Assembly (NCBI RefSeq): GCF_902488535.1
Contig: NZ_CABTWO010000001.1
Coordinates: 124,001 to 188,000 of the forward strand
Direction of reading: 5' to 3'
DNA length: 64,000 nt
Origin: an uncultured Mobiluncus sp.
GTDB taxonomy: Bacteria > Actinomycetota > Actinomycetes > Actinomycetales > Actinomycetaceae
The position numbers and the translations under genes were made by a program. Within the stretch, counting starts at the first letter, position 1, and each line of letters opens with the position of its first letter. This document shows positions 9,244 to 18,073 of the stretch, piece after piece. The notes under the pieces are model-generated. The model was given only the letters and a program-made list of their open reading frames with translations. It was not told the origin of the DNA and ran no database searches.

Positions 9244-9321
9244 AACCCGAAACGTAATCCTGCGCCGCATCGCAGCCCAAACCCATGAGCAAACCCCTAA
9301 CCCGGACCCAATGCTGAAAGC

Positions 9322-9356
9322 AAAGCCCCCGACGGGGTACCGCCGGGGGCTTTCGC
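9322..9356. terminator. Bidirectional terminator between convergent genes
   Basis: AAAGCCCCCG-ACGG and CCG-CCGGGGGCTTT form a strong stem between the DUF45 gene (plus) and the large protease gene (minus). The flanks are only moderately T-rich. Confidence 0.75.
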
Positions 9357-9375
9357 TATTTGAGAATCTCAGAGG

Positions 9376-12300
9376 TTACTTGGACAAAGTCCCTTTCACA
9401 CTCTTGACAATCTTTAACACCTGAGAGTTGGAGTCAAAGTAGGCCACGTTAGACAGGTTGCCGTCCTTGTCGAGGAAGAACAACACCGGCACGTAGCTGG
9501 GTCCTACCACGTTGAACAGCGGGTAGCCGTTGAGATGGAAATCGCTTTCCATATCGGACAGACCCAAGCGGCTCAGCGTGTTGCGCACCGTGGAAGAATT
9601 CCCTGACAACATCACTTCGGCAAAGTTGAACCCTGACTTGTTGATGTCGTGCAGCTGGCGCCAACTGGCTTGGCAGGCCGAGCAATCGGGACGTCCCAAA
9701 GCCACCACGGTCGGACGCTTGCCGTCAGCCAGGTCGCTAACCTTGAGCGATTTGCCGTCCAGAGACTGAATCGTGTAATCGTTCAGATTCTTGGCGTAGG
9801 CGCGGCGCATCTTGTAAGCCAAGTCGCTGCCCGACAGGTGCGAGAACTCGCCGTTAGCGTCGCGCTGAGCGTAGCTGAGCGTGGTGAGCTCACCGGTGTC
9901 GCCGCCGTTATCGCCCGGGTCGTCAGGATCCACAGTCGGATCCGGAGTCGGTTTGTTCGGATCTGGAGTCGGCTTGGTGTCGTCGGGGTCAACAGGGTCG
10001 GCCTTGTCACTAAACGTACGCTCCACAAACGCCGGCAGGGACGCCGCGGTTTGGGACCCGCCAATGTTGACCAAGCGGCCGTTAGCGTCCAACAGCAGCG
10101 TGTTCGGCGTGGTCAGGAAGTCCGCCCGGGCGGCCCAGATGGTGTCCACCGCATCATAGTAGATATGGGGACGCATGGCTTCCAGCCCGTTTTCAGAGAT
10201 GACATTGTCAACCATGTTCACGGTCTCTTGCATATTTTCCGCCACAGAAGTTACAACTTCGATGAAGTTGTACTTGGAATGGTCGAGCTTGACCATTTCC
10301 TTCCAGGTGTTCACACAAGCCCCGCAGCCCGGATAGCCGAACATCAGCACGGTGGTCTTGTTCGGGTCCACCAGGGACTCTAGCGTCTTTACCTGGCCCG
10401 AAGCGTCCTTCACCCGGTATTGCAAGAAGTTCTTGCCATAGTGGTGGGTCAAGGATTCGTAGGCCACATCGGTGTGCTTCAATCCCTTGAAATCTCCGCG
10501 CTTTTCACGCTGGTCGAAAGTCAACCAGGCCAACCCAGAATTGGGCTCGACTTTACCGTCTGCGGTGACCCGGAACAGGGCCAGACCATTGCCGTCAACA
10601 AAGTTGGCTTTAGTGGCCGTTACCGCCACGCGATACAGTCCCTTGGAGGCGTTGAACGGCAGCTTCACATCCATGGTGGCTTCACCGCGGTTACTCACCG
10701 TCAAATCCTGGGAGGCAATAGACCGACCTGAGGGATCCGTGACGGTGACTTTGGCATTGGCCTTGCGGATGTAGTTGCCGTCCAAATCATTGACCAAGAC
10801 ATTGACCTTAGCGGTGTCCCCAGCCCGGTAAGCCGGAGCATCGGTGGAGGCCACGATATCGAGAGACTTCGTGTATTCGGGGAACACGGCAGCGCGACCC
10901 TCGTTGAGCCACTTGGTCATGCCGCCATTTATCCAGTAAATGTACTTGAAGCCCTTTTCCTGCATGAGTTTGGCGGTGGCCCCGCTACGTACCTGAGTAC
11001 GGCACAGCAACAGGTAGGTCTTGTCCTTATCGAGGGTATCTAACCATTCCGACAGGCCATCGGCGTAGTAGTCGCGGTTCACGGCACCGTCAATGTGCGC
11101 CTCGAGGTATTCCGCCTTGGTACGCATATCCAGCAGCGCGAAGTCATCCTTGCCCAGACGCTCACCGAGCATAGTCGCGGCTTCATCGGTCTCAATCATC
11201 TTGTAGATCTTCTGTTTTCCATCATTAGGATCGACCGGATCCGGCTGAGGATATTCGGAACCAAAGACTACCGAATAGTGACCCACGCCCCGGTAGTATC
11301 CGTTCGCGGCGATGGTGACTTCGACGTTGTAACGCCCTTCGCTCATATCCGAATTCGGCTGGATGGAAACCCAGGTCTGGCCGTAATAGTTCGTGCTTTT
11401 CACCAGGTTAGCCTTGAAATCATTAGGACCGGTGACATTGATGTAGGCGGTCGCGTAAGGCAGAGCGTAGCCGTAGGCGTTGCGGGCCGTAATCGAAACC
11501 TGAGCCCGCTGTCCGAAGTCGTACTGGGTCGAAGACGACTGGAAATACACCATCGGGGTGTAGGGGTTGATTTGGTTGACGATATCGAAAGACATCGTCG
11601 CTACGCCCCGGTTGAAACCGGGTTGTTTCGTGGTGAAACGAGCCAGGTAGGTACCCGGTGCGGCGTTACGAGCCGTGGTGTAGCTGTAGGTCGTCGCCCC
11701 CTGGTAGTTCGTCTTACCCTGGTCAGAGTGAATGACCTGACCTGAGGGGTCAACGATGTCCACCTTTACCTCAGCGCCCGCCGCGTAACGGCGCGGCTGC
11801 CAGGTGCTGACATAGAAGTTGATGGTTCCTCCGCGAGCTACCACAGAACGGTCTGCGGAAACTTTCGCCTTTAAGCTGGGAGCGGTGGGATCAACACCAC
11901 CATCGTCAGGTTTCGGCTTGTTTTCGTAAACGGTGTAGGTAAACGACTGGCGAGCCGACTCGTAGCCGTCCTTCACGACCGCTACGGTGAGGGTGTATTT
12001 CCCGGCCACCGTGTTGAGCGAGGCGGGCACGTTGAGGGTAGCCTTACCGCTGCGGTCCGTGGTGCCGCTCAAGCTCCGCGAAACGCCTTTCGGATTCGTT
12101 ACCGTCGCGCTCACATTGGTGTTTTCCACCGGAATGTTCGCTTGATCCTTAACCGCCAGGTTCACGTTCAAACCGTTATTCTTCGCGACTTGGGTAGCGC
12201 TCAAAGTGGCGACCAGTTTCAAGGTGCGAACCGTAGGAGCCGGTTCCGTGACAGTGACCTTCATCGAAGCGGAAATCCCTGAACCATCAGTCGCTTGCGC

Positions 12301-14031
12301 GGTGATGGTGGCACTGCCCTCAGAAACGGCGCTAACCTTACCGGAATCGTCAACCGTAGCTACCGAACTATTGCTGGAGGACCACTTCAACGTCTTGTTG
12401 GTGGCGTTTTCAGGGGTGACGGTGGCTTGTACCGTATCGCTGGACCCGACCTGCAGGGACAGCTGGGAGGGATTGAGCATGATGCCGTCGACACGGGTTT
12501 CATCGCCCGGCTTCGGCGCGGTACCGGCCGGAACGGTGATAGCTTTCAAGCTTACGTTCGAATTGGCGCGGAACCGGGTCAAATCGCCCCAGGAGCTACC
12601 GTCGTAGGAAATGTAGGACTGGCCGGAGCGAGCCGTGGCGCGTGAGGAATAGCCCCACTGCGGCTGCTCAATCGGGATGGGGTAGTTGTATCCCGGAGTG
12701 GTCAGCTTCACCATAATGGCGAAGCTGCTGCCCTTCGCGACGGTTTGCGGGTCGAGGTCGACCGTGTGGTAGCCCGCAAAGGTAAAGTTACCCGAAGCTA
12801 CCTGGTGAGTGGTATCAAAACCTTTCGACGGCGTAAAGTTCGGGTCCACGTAGACTTCGTAGCTGGCGCCGTTGGAAGGCACGAAGAAACCGGCTTCCTT
12901 GACGTCCACGTTTTCCTTGGTGGGACCAAAGACGTTGGCGAACCAACCAGTCGGGCCCTGCCCGATGGTGCCGGTCATGCCCAGCGGATCGTAGTACCAG
13001 ATGGTGCCGTTTTCGGTCTTGGGCTTCAGGACGAAGGCAGCGTTATTGGTTTTGCCCATCACACCGTCGTAGTAGGAAACGTAGAAGTAACCGTGGTCGT
13101 TGCCCCAGTTCGCTCCCCAAGAGTTCTTAACAATCCAGGCGCCGTTCCCCGGCGGACGGTAATAGAAGTTTGAGGCGGAATAGTTATCGTCCCAGCCCAT
13201 AATGGTTACAGCGTGGTTGGGTGTTCCGTAGCCGCGGTCGTAATGACCCATGGTGCGGAAGTTCAGATAGTTCGTGCCGCCGTAGACCGTGGTGTACAGC
13301 GCTCCATAGTCCATGATGGCGCGCTTCATGGTTTCGGTGTCCGCTCCCGAACGCATCGTCGGCAGGTAAAGCACCTCGTCAATGTCGAATAGCCGGCTCA
13401 GGTTGTCCGGAGAACGGAAGTAGTAAGGATTGTAGGGATCTTCCCGCTCGGCAACAGGCCCGCTCCAGCGCGCCAAGTAAGCCGCCGCGACCTGTTCGGT
13501 GCCTCCGTCGTTGGGGCCCCAGTCAAAGCCGTGGGTGTTACGCATATTGGCTTCCGAGTAGTCCGGGTTCGAGTCGAGCCCTTTAGACAGCGCAATCGAT
13601 TCTTCGGAGCCATTCGCGGCGAAAGACCAGCAAGAGCCGTTAGGTCCCTGGTCGCGCACGGGGGTAGAGCGATTCAGTTCGCGTAGGTCATAACGAGCCG
13701 GCAGCTCTGCCGGAGCGCTAGCACGCATCGGTGCGCGCGCACCGCCCAACAAGTTGTAGTTGGTGTTGATCCTAACCGGGTCTTGACGCTGACCATTTTC
13801 ACGGTTGCCAGAAGCCTTAGGGAATCTGTAGTAGCTGCGGGTGCGGCTCCGGTCATGGGAAAAGCTGGGGTTCAGCGGAGCTTCGTTTACAGTCAGGTCC
13901 GCGTTGAGACTGGGATTCAGTGCAGTGTTGGAATCAGTTGCTGCCACGGAGGGCACTGAAGCACTGAAAGACAATCCCGTAATGGTTAGTAGGGAGACAA
14001 GTCCCACTTTTATCTTTGATAATTTCATCAT
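9376..14031 (-). CDS. Giant secreted papain-like (C1) protease with Ig-like, rhodanese and two thioredoxin-like domains
   Basis: 1551 residues from the ATG at 14031, chosen because AGGAA lies 4-5 nt upstream and a clean signal peptide follows (KLSKIKVGLVSLLTITGL, cleaved near SVAA). The papain domain (about 110-335) has QGPNGSCWSF with Cys134, NHAVTIMGWDD with His273 and IVKNSWG with Asn303, so the triad is intact. A beta-rich, lectin-like segment follows, then a Big_2 Ig-like domain (about 510-595) and three macroglobulin/invasin-like beta repeats (about 600-935). A rhodanese domain (about 938-1047) keeps its Cys1010 (LLCRTQVRSG). After one more beta repeat come two thioredoxin-like domains with active sites CGAC (1236-1239) and CSAC (1450-1453), joined by a Pro/Asp linker. 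No LPxTG anchor is seen. It should act outside the cell; the redox domains may keep the catalytic Cys reduced, which is inference. Confidence 0.87.
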   Translation of the reverse strand: MMKLSKIKVGLVSLLTITGLSFSASVPSVAATDSNTALNPSLNADLTVNEAPLNPSFSHDRSRTRSYYRFPKASGNRENGQRQDPVRINTNYNLLGGARAPMRASAPAELPARYDLRELNRSTPVRDQGPNGSCWSFAANGSEESIALSKGLDSNPDYSEANMRNTHGFDWGPNDGGTEQVAAAYLARWSGPVAEREDPYNPYYFRSPDNLSRLFDIDEVLYLPTMRSGADTETMKRAIMDYGALYTTVYGGTNYLNFRTMGHYDRGYGTPNHAVTIMGWDDNYSASNFYYRPPGNGAWIVKNSWGANWGNDHGYFYVSYYDGVMGKTNNAAFVLKPKTENGTIWYYDPLGMTGTIGQGPTGWFANVFGPTKENVDVKEAGFFVPSNGASYEVYVDPNFTPSKGFDTTHQVASGNFTFAGYHTVDLDPQTVAKGSSFAIMVKLTTPGYNYPIPIEQPQWGYSSRATARSGQSYISYDGSSWGDLTRFRANSNVSLKAITVPAGTAPKPGDETRVDGIMLNPSQLSLQVGSSDTVQATVTPENATNKTLKWSSSNSSVATVDDSGKVSAVSEGSATITAQATDGSGISASMKVTVTEPAPTVRTLKLVATLSATQVAKNNGLNVNLAVKDQANIPVENTNVSATVTNPKGVSRSLSGTTDRSGKATLNVPASLNTVAGKYTLTVAVVKDGYESARQSFTYTVYENKPKPDDGGVDPTAPSLKAKVSADRSVVARGGTINFYVSTWQPRRYAAGAEVKVDIVDPSGQVIHSDQGKTNYQGATTYSYTTARNAAPGTYLARFTTKQPGFNRGVATMSFDIVNQINPYTPMVYFQSSSTQYDFGQRAQVSITARNAYGYALPYATAYINVTGPNDFKANLVKSTNYYGQTWVSIQPNSDMSEGRYNVEVTIAANGYYRGVGHYSVVFGSEYPQPDPVDPNDGKQKIYKMIETDEAATMLGERLGKDDFALLDMRTKAEYLEAHIDGAVNRDYYADGLSEWLDTLDKDKTYLLLCRTQVRSGATAKLMQEKGFKYIYWINGGMTKWLNEGRAAVFPEYTKSLDIVASTDAPAYRAGDTAKVNVLVNDLDGNYIRKANAKVTVTDPSGRSIASQDLTVSNRGEATMDVKLPFNASKGLYRVAVTATKANFVDGNGLALFRVTADGKVEPNSGLAWLTFDQREKRGDFKGLKHTDVAYESLTHHYGKNFLQYRVKDASGQVKTLESLVDPNKTTVLMFGYPGCGACVNTWKEMVKLDHSKYNFIEVVTSVAENMQETVNMVDNVISENGLEAMRPHIYYDAVDTIWAARADFLTTPNTLLLDANGRLVNIGGSQTAASLPAFVERTFSDKADPVDPDDTKPTPDPNKPTPDPTVDPDDPGDNGGDTGELTTLSYAQRDANGEFSHLSGSDLAYKMRRAYAKNLNDYTIQSLDGKSLKVSDLADGKRPTVVALGRPDCSACQASWRQLHDINKSGFNFAEVMLSGNSSTVRNTLSRLGLSDMESDFHLNGYPLFNVVGPSYVPVLFFLDKDGNLSNVAYFDSNSQVLKIVKSVKGTLSK

Positions 14032-14076
14032 GTGTTTCCTAGAGCTATAGGTTCTCGGAGCCAAGGTTGTTGGCAT

Positions 14077-14465
14077 GACTCCCGGTTTCTATCAGGAACA
14101 AAAACCGTTAACTGATAATTTAGTGAATAAATTCTTAAAAAACAAAGAAACATTCAGGGTAGGATTTTCTGATTCAAAAAAAGTGATAAAAGCCCAGGTG
14201 GGAGCCGTGGTTTTACAAATCCTTAAAATAGTGCCAATTTTGTTAGGTTTTGTGTTCAGATATGACACCTAATGAACACTAAAATAATTATTGATTTGTA
14301 CGTGTTCACAACATGACCGGGAAAGTCTGGTGCTGTCGGCCCAATTCCCAGCAAACTCTCATACATTACTCAATGAAAAAATAGGTTACGTTTTACTTTT
14401 GTCCGCTACGCCAGATTTGTGTGGTCATTTGCACACCGAGACGACCCGAGGAACCCTGGCGCGCG
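14077..14465. other. AT-rich non-coding region upstream of the giant protease gene
   Basis: About 390 bp without a credible gene and much more AT-rich than its neighbours. It should hold the promoter of the minus-strand protease gene. It contains three copies of the 7-mer GTGTTCA/TGAACAC, listed separately. I could not fix a confident -35/-10 pair. Confidence 0.6.
14252..14308. promoter_or_regulatory. Three GTGTTCA/TGAACAC sites upstream of the protease gene
   Basis: GTGTTCA at 14252-14258, its complement TGAACAC at 14273-14279 (an inverted pair) and GTGTTCA again at 14302-14308, exactly 50 bp from the first. It looks like an operator array about 220-280 bp before the start codon; the regulator is unknown. 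Confidence 0.35.
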
Positions 14466-14510
14466 ACAAGACTAAACCCCTGCGGACTGTGCCAGGCAGC
14501 ACCGCAGGGG
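14466..14510 (-). terminator. Terminator of the hemA-hemHQ operon
   Basis: On the minus strand CCCCTGCGG pairs with CCGCAGGGG across a 16-nt loop and is followed by TTTAGTCTTGT. It begins about 26 bp past the hemHQ stop codon. Confidence 0.65.
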
Positions 14511-14535
14511 TCGAATCTAAGGATGGAAAATCGGG

Positions 14536-16707
14536 TTATTGGCCACAACCGCAGGACGGTTCCTCGGACTGGCCGCAGCCACAGGAAGACTCGTCAGACT
14601 GGCCGCACTGGCAGCTCGTGTCGTCGCGCTTGGGCTGCAAATCCACCCACTCGCGAGGCTCTACGCGAACCCCGGTAAAGAACGGGGTGTCGACCCGTAC
14701 GAACAGGCGAGCTTCAACCTCGCGCTGTTTGCGCAGCACACCCATGACCCGATCCAAACGGTCGGCCTCCAGGGTGATGGTCCATTCCCAATCCCCCAGA
14801 GCAAACGCCGCCAGGGTCGAAACCGCCACGTCATTGAAATCGTGGCCGTTCATACCGTGTTCCTTCAGGATGGCGTTGCGCCGCGCCTTGGGCAGGTAGT
14901 ACCAATCCCAAGAGCGCACGAAGGGATAGACCGTGGCGTACTTGCGCGGGGCGAAACCGCCCCAGCAGGCCGGCAGGTGCGATTCGTTGAACTCAGCGGG
15001 CAGGTGGCGGCTCATCGCCGACCATACCGGCTCAAACAAAGCGGGCCGGCCGTGGCACGTCCCGATGGCGCCCACCTTGCGAAACGCCTCTTGCAAAGCC
15101 TCGGTATTGTCAGCCAGCGCCCAAATCATCAGGTCAGCGTCGGGGCGGAATCCCGACACGTCATACCAGCCGCGCACCACCACGCCCTGCACCGCTTCTT
15201 CCAAACGGTGGGTAATGCGTTCCAAGCGCTGCGGGTCGGTGGGCAGGGGCCGAGTCCGACGAAACACCATGTGCAGAGAATAGTTCTCTCTGGCGTTGAC
15301 TTCGTGATAATCGACTGCGTAATCGCGCGGGTCGCCGGTGATTTCCGGAGCTGTTTGAACGGATTGGGGATGTCCCATGGTTTCTCCTTTGATTGGGGTT
15401 GGGTTAACAGTGTGATGAGGACGAGAATGGTGAGGACGCGGATACTGGCAGCAGTTCGGTCCGCAAGTTTCCGCCAAGGGCGGGTAGGTGTCGGGCTCCA
15501 CAGACTGTTGGGGGTGTTCCCCGCGCGCAAAGGCGGCCCGTTCGTAAACCAGGTCAGCCAGTTCATCCAGGAACTCAGGGTCAGATTCCGCAGTGGCAGC
15601 CCGACGGTATGCCAGGCCAAGTTCCTGGGCAGTGGCGGCGGCCTCGGTGTCGAGGTCATACACAACTTCCATGTGGTCCGAAATAAAACCAAAGGGAGCC
15701 ACGATGACCCGGCGCACCCCGGCGGCCGCCAAATCGCGCAAATGATCATTAATGTCGGGTTCCAACCAAGCCTGGTGGGGGGAACCGGAACGGGAACAAA
15801 ACGCCAGCGACCACGGCATTTCCAGCCCTTGTGCGGACAGATGCCGGTTAATGGCTAAGGCTATGGCGAGGTGTTGAGCCAGGTAGGTCCAGCCCTGCCC
15901 CAGGGCGTCTTGCTCGCGGGTCACCACCGGCAAAGCGTTGAGGGCTTCGGGGGAAAAGTCTGTCAGGCGCTGGCGCAAGGGGACGCGGGGGCGGCTGACC
16001 GGAGTGTCAAAACGGTCGTCGAACAGGGCCGGTTTCCGCACCGTCGGGGAAGCCGCGGCTGTGCTGTGGGCAGAGAGGGACGGCCCGGAATGCCGCGCCA
16101 TTTCCAGGGGAATCGAATGCGTTACGTAAACCAGGTGAACCGGTGAGGGTGACGCCGCGGAGGATTGGTCAGAAGTGGGAGTCACGTTTAGGTCCCGGGC
16201 TGCCGCCGCGATAGCGCGGGCATTAGCGCTGACGAATCCGGGGGTGTTCGCAAAAGGCCGCACTCGGTCCAGCGTGACTTCACCGGCCACCTCGGGGCGG
16301 GCAGCGCGCAGGTCAGCGAGCGCCTGGGCCAGGTTTTCCCGGTATTGTCGGCATCCCGAATAACACGTGTAAGCGGTAGTAAACAGCGTCAAAATCCGCC
16401 GCGCTCCCCGGTCAACCAAGTCAATGAGGCTTTCGCTGAAATACGGGTGCCAGTTACGGTTGCCTACCGCATAGAGGAGGTCATCGCCGAGGCGTTGGTG
16501 CAGGCTGGCCAGCAGCTCGGCGTTGCGGGCATTAATGGGGGAAATGCCGTCAAAAAGTCGATAGTGCCCGCCGACTTGTTCCAGGCGAGAATCGGGAATA
16601 CCTGCCCCGCCGGTAGCATTGCGCAAAAACGGCAGCACGTCCTCGGGACCGTTCGGACCACCGTAGCTGACCAGCAGCAACGCATCATAAGGAGCCAAAC
16701 TATTCAT
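14536..16707 (-). CDS. hemH-hemQ: Fused coproporphyrin ferrochelatase (HemH/CpfC) and coprohaem decarboxylase (HemQ/ChdC)
   Basis: A single 723-residue frame. Residues 1 to about 420 are ferrochelatase: LLLVSYGGPNGPEDV, GNRNWHPYF, TTAYTCYSGCRQY and PFGFISDHMEVVYDLD, ending in CGPNCC, which with the earlier Cys fits the [2Fe-2S] cluster of actinobacterial enzymes. Residues about 444-700 are HemQ (YSLHMVFRRT, GFRPDADLMIW, YPFVRSWDWYYLP, DWEWTI). The product inserts iron into coproporphyrin III and then oxidatively decarboxylates coprohaem to haem b. The linker hides a perfect AAAGGAGAAACC Shine-Dalgarno just before Met444 (ATG at 15378), so a free HemQ may also be made. The C-terminus is a Cys-rich tail (CQCGQ, CGCGQ, CGCGQ), unusual for the family. 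It starts 5 bp after hemA ends. Confidence 0.92.
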   Translation of the reverse strand: MNSLAPYDALLLVSYGGPNGPEDVLPFLRNATGGAGIPDSRLEQVGGHYRLFDGISPINARNAELLASLHQRLGDDLLYAVGNRNWHPYFSESLIDLVDRGARRILTLFTTAYTCYSGCRQYRENLAQALADLRAARPEVAGEVTLDRVRPFANTPGFVSANARAIAAAARDLNVTPTSDQSSAASPSPVHLVYVTHSIPLEMARHSGPSLSAHSTAAASPTVRKPALFDDRFDTPVSRPRVPLRQRLTDFSPEALNALPVVTREQDALGQGWTYLAQHLAIALAINRHLSAQGLEMPWSLAFCSRSGSPHQAWLEPDINDHLRDLAAAGVRRVIVAPFGFISDHMEVVYDLDTEAAATAQELGLAYRRAATAESDPEFLDELADLVYERAAFARGEHPQQSVEPDTYPPLAETCGPNCCQYPRPHHSRPHHTVNPTPIKGETMGHPQSVQTAPEITGDPRDYAVDYHEVNARENYSLHMVFRRTRPLPTDPQRLERITHRLEEAVQGVVVRGWYDVSGFRPDADLMIWALADNTEALQEAFRKVGAIGTCHGRPALFEPVWSAMSRHLPAEFNESHLPACWGGFAPRKYATVYPFVRSWDWYYLPKARRNAILKEHGMNGHDFNDVAVSTLAAFALGDWEWTITLEADRLDRVMGVLRKQREVEARLFVRVDTPFFTGVRVEPREWVDLQPKRDDTSCQCGQSDESSCGCGQSEEPSCGCGQ
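15376..15391 (-). promoter_or_regulatory. Internal ribosome binding site and start codon for free HemQ
   Basis: AAAGGAGAAACC followed by ATG (A at 15378) lies inside the linker between the ferrochelatase and HemQ domains, in frame. It is a near-ideal initiation site and would yield a 280-residue HemQ alone. Confidence 0.6.
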
Positions 16708-16712
16708 GCAAA

Positions 16713-17999
16713 TTACCTGACTTCAGCATTCAGCGCGGCTTCGAGTACCTCGGGGATCAGTCCCCACACGGTCGCTAGGGCATCAACCCACTCGGAGCCC
16801 AAGCCTGCCTCGGCCGCCATGTGGGCGGAAACAGTAGGAGTATGCGCCAGTTTGGCAATGACGTGGTGAATCGCGGCCTCCGCGGCCTCGCGAGAAATCA
16901 TGTCGCCAGCGGGAAGTCTGTCAATCTCGGCCGCAGCCGCCTGCTGGAAAATGGCGCGAAGTTGGACAATAGCCGGATCCATGTGCCGTGCGGCCACCGC
17001 CGCGTCATACTCACTCAAACCTTGTTCAATAATTTCGTGCGCCCGACGCACTTGGGACACCGCCAAAGCCGGAACCCGGTGGCGAATATCCTCCAAATCC
17101 CACAACGCGACTCCCGGCAGGTCTCGCACGCTTTCCTCGACGTCACGATGTAGCGCCAGGTCCAAAATGGTCAAGGAACTCTCCGGACCCGACAAGCTGT
17201 CGCGCACCTGTTCGCGGCGCAGCACCGGGGCGCCGATTCCCCGCGCGGTGACGACCAAATCCGCCTGTCGCAGCGCAGGCACTAAATCAGCGGCGGGAAC
17301 GACGCGGGTTCCGTGATTCTTGGCAAATGCCGTGACCCGCTCGGAAGTCGAAATATTGGCGATGTCGCGCACCCCGCGGGCACGCAGCTGAGCGACCGTA
17401 CTTCCGGCATAAGCGCCGGTGCCGACCAAAAGAACTTGTGCCTGTCGCCATTCGGGCAGCCGCCCGCTCGCCTCCGCCACGTCCAACCCCACGGAAACCA
17501 CGGAACGCCCTAGTCCGGTCAGTTCAGTTTTGCTGGCGACCTTACGCGCGGTGGACAGCGCCCCCTCAAACATCCGCACCATCAGCCCGTGCACTTCCCC
17601 CAAGTCTTGGGCTCGCGTGAAGGAACGGCGTACCTGACCCGCGACCTCGGCCTCGCCCACCACCATGGAATCCAATCCCGCGGCAACCCGATACAGGTGC
17701 TCGGCGACCGCGCGACCCTCAATGAAATTCCAGGCCAGAGCGTCGTTTTCGGCATGAGGCGGGTGGGGAGCTTCGAGCTGTTGAGTTTCGGAGGGCAGTT
17801 CATGGGCGGGAACTAAGCGCACTCCCGGATCGGCCGAAGCATAAATTTCCACACGGTTACAGGTCGAGACCAGCACCAGGGAATGCACTCCCGGCGTCTC
17901 GAGCCATTCCGATTCCTTTTCTGCAGCTTGAGCCGCCGCCTGTGCCACTTCAGCCAAGCTGTGGGTCAGGTGATTGACGGTGTAAAGTTGAAAAGGCAT
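16713..17999 (-). CDS. hemA: Glutamyl-tRNA reductase
   Basis: 428 residues from ATG 17999, preceded by AAAAAGG; an in-frame TTG lies one codon earlier. It reduces glutamyl-tRNA(Glu) to glutamate-1-semialdehyde with NADPH, the first committed step of haem synthesis. The hallmark LVSTCNRVEIYA contains the catalytic Cys; GEAEVAGQVRRSF and GLGRSVVSVG are further family motifs, and the NADPH fold (LLVGTGAYAGSTVAQLRARG) is in the middle. The C-terminal dimerisation domain is complete. It is co-transcribed with hemH-hemQ 5 bp downstream and diverges from hemE, with which it shares a 74-bp promoter region. Confidence 0.95.
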   Translation of the reverse strand: MPFQLYTVNHLTHSLAEVAQAAAQAAEKESEWLETPGVHSLVLVSTCNRVEIYASADPGVRLVPAHELPSETQQLEAPHPPHAENDALAWNFIEGRAVAEHLYRVAAGLDSMVVGEAEVAGQVRRSFTRAQDLGEVHGLMVRMFEGALSTARKVASKTELTGLGRSVVSVGLDVAEASGRLPEWRQAQVLLVGTGAYAGSTVAQLRARGVRDIANISTSERVTAFAKNHGTRVVPAADLVPALRQADLVVTARGIGAPVLRREQVRDSLSGPESSLTILDLALHRDVEESVRDLPGVALWDLEDIRHRVPALAVSQVRRAHEIIEQGLSEYDAAVAARHMDPAIVQLRAIFQQAAAAEIDRLPAGDMISREAAEAAIHHVIAKLAHTPTVSAHMAAEAGLGSEWVDALATVWGLIPEVLEAALNAEVR

Positions 18000-18053
18000 C
18001 AACCTTTTTATACCTTAAATATATTAACCCCCGCAAAACAGTTAGTAAGGCAA

Positions 18054-18066
18054 TCCTAAGTTAGGA
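18054..18066. promoter_or_regulatory. Perfect palindrome over the hemE ribosome binding site, hemA-hemE divergent promoter
   Basis: TCCTAA-G-TTAGGA is a perfect inverted repeat whose right arm includes the hemE Shine-Dalgarno (TAGGA). It could be an operator for both divergent haem operons or an RNA hairpin masking the site. On the hemA side TATAAA sits 18 bp from a TTGCGG. Confidence 0.4.
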
Positions 18067-18073
18067 ATATGTT

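Noticed and set aside
18054..18066. DtxR/IdeR iron box
   Set aside because: The arms run in the opposite order (CCTAA then TTAGG) to the consensus TTAGG...CCTAA, and the site is only 13 bp; kept as an unassigned palindrome.
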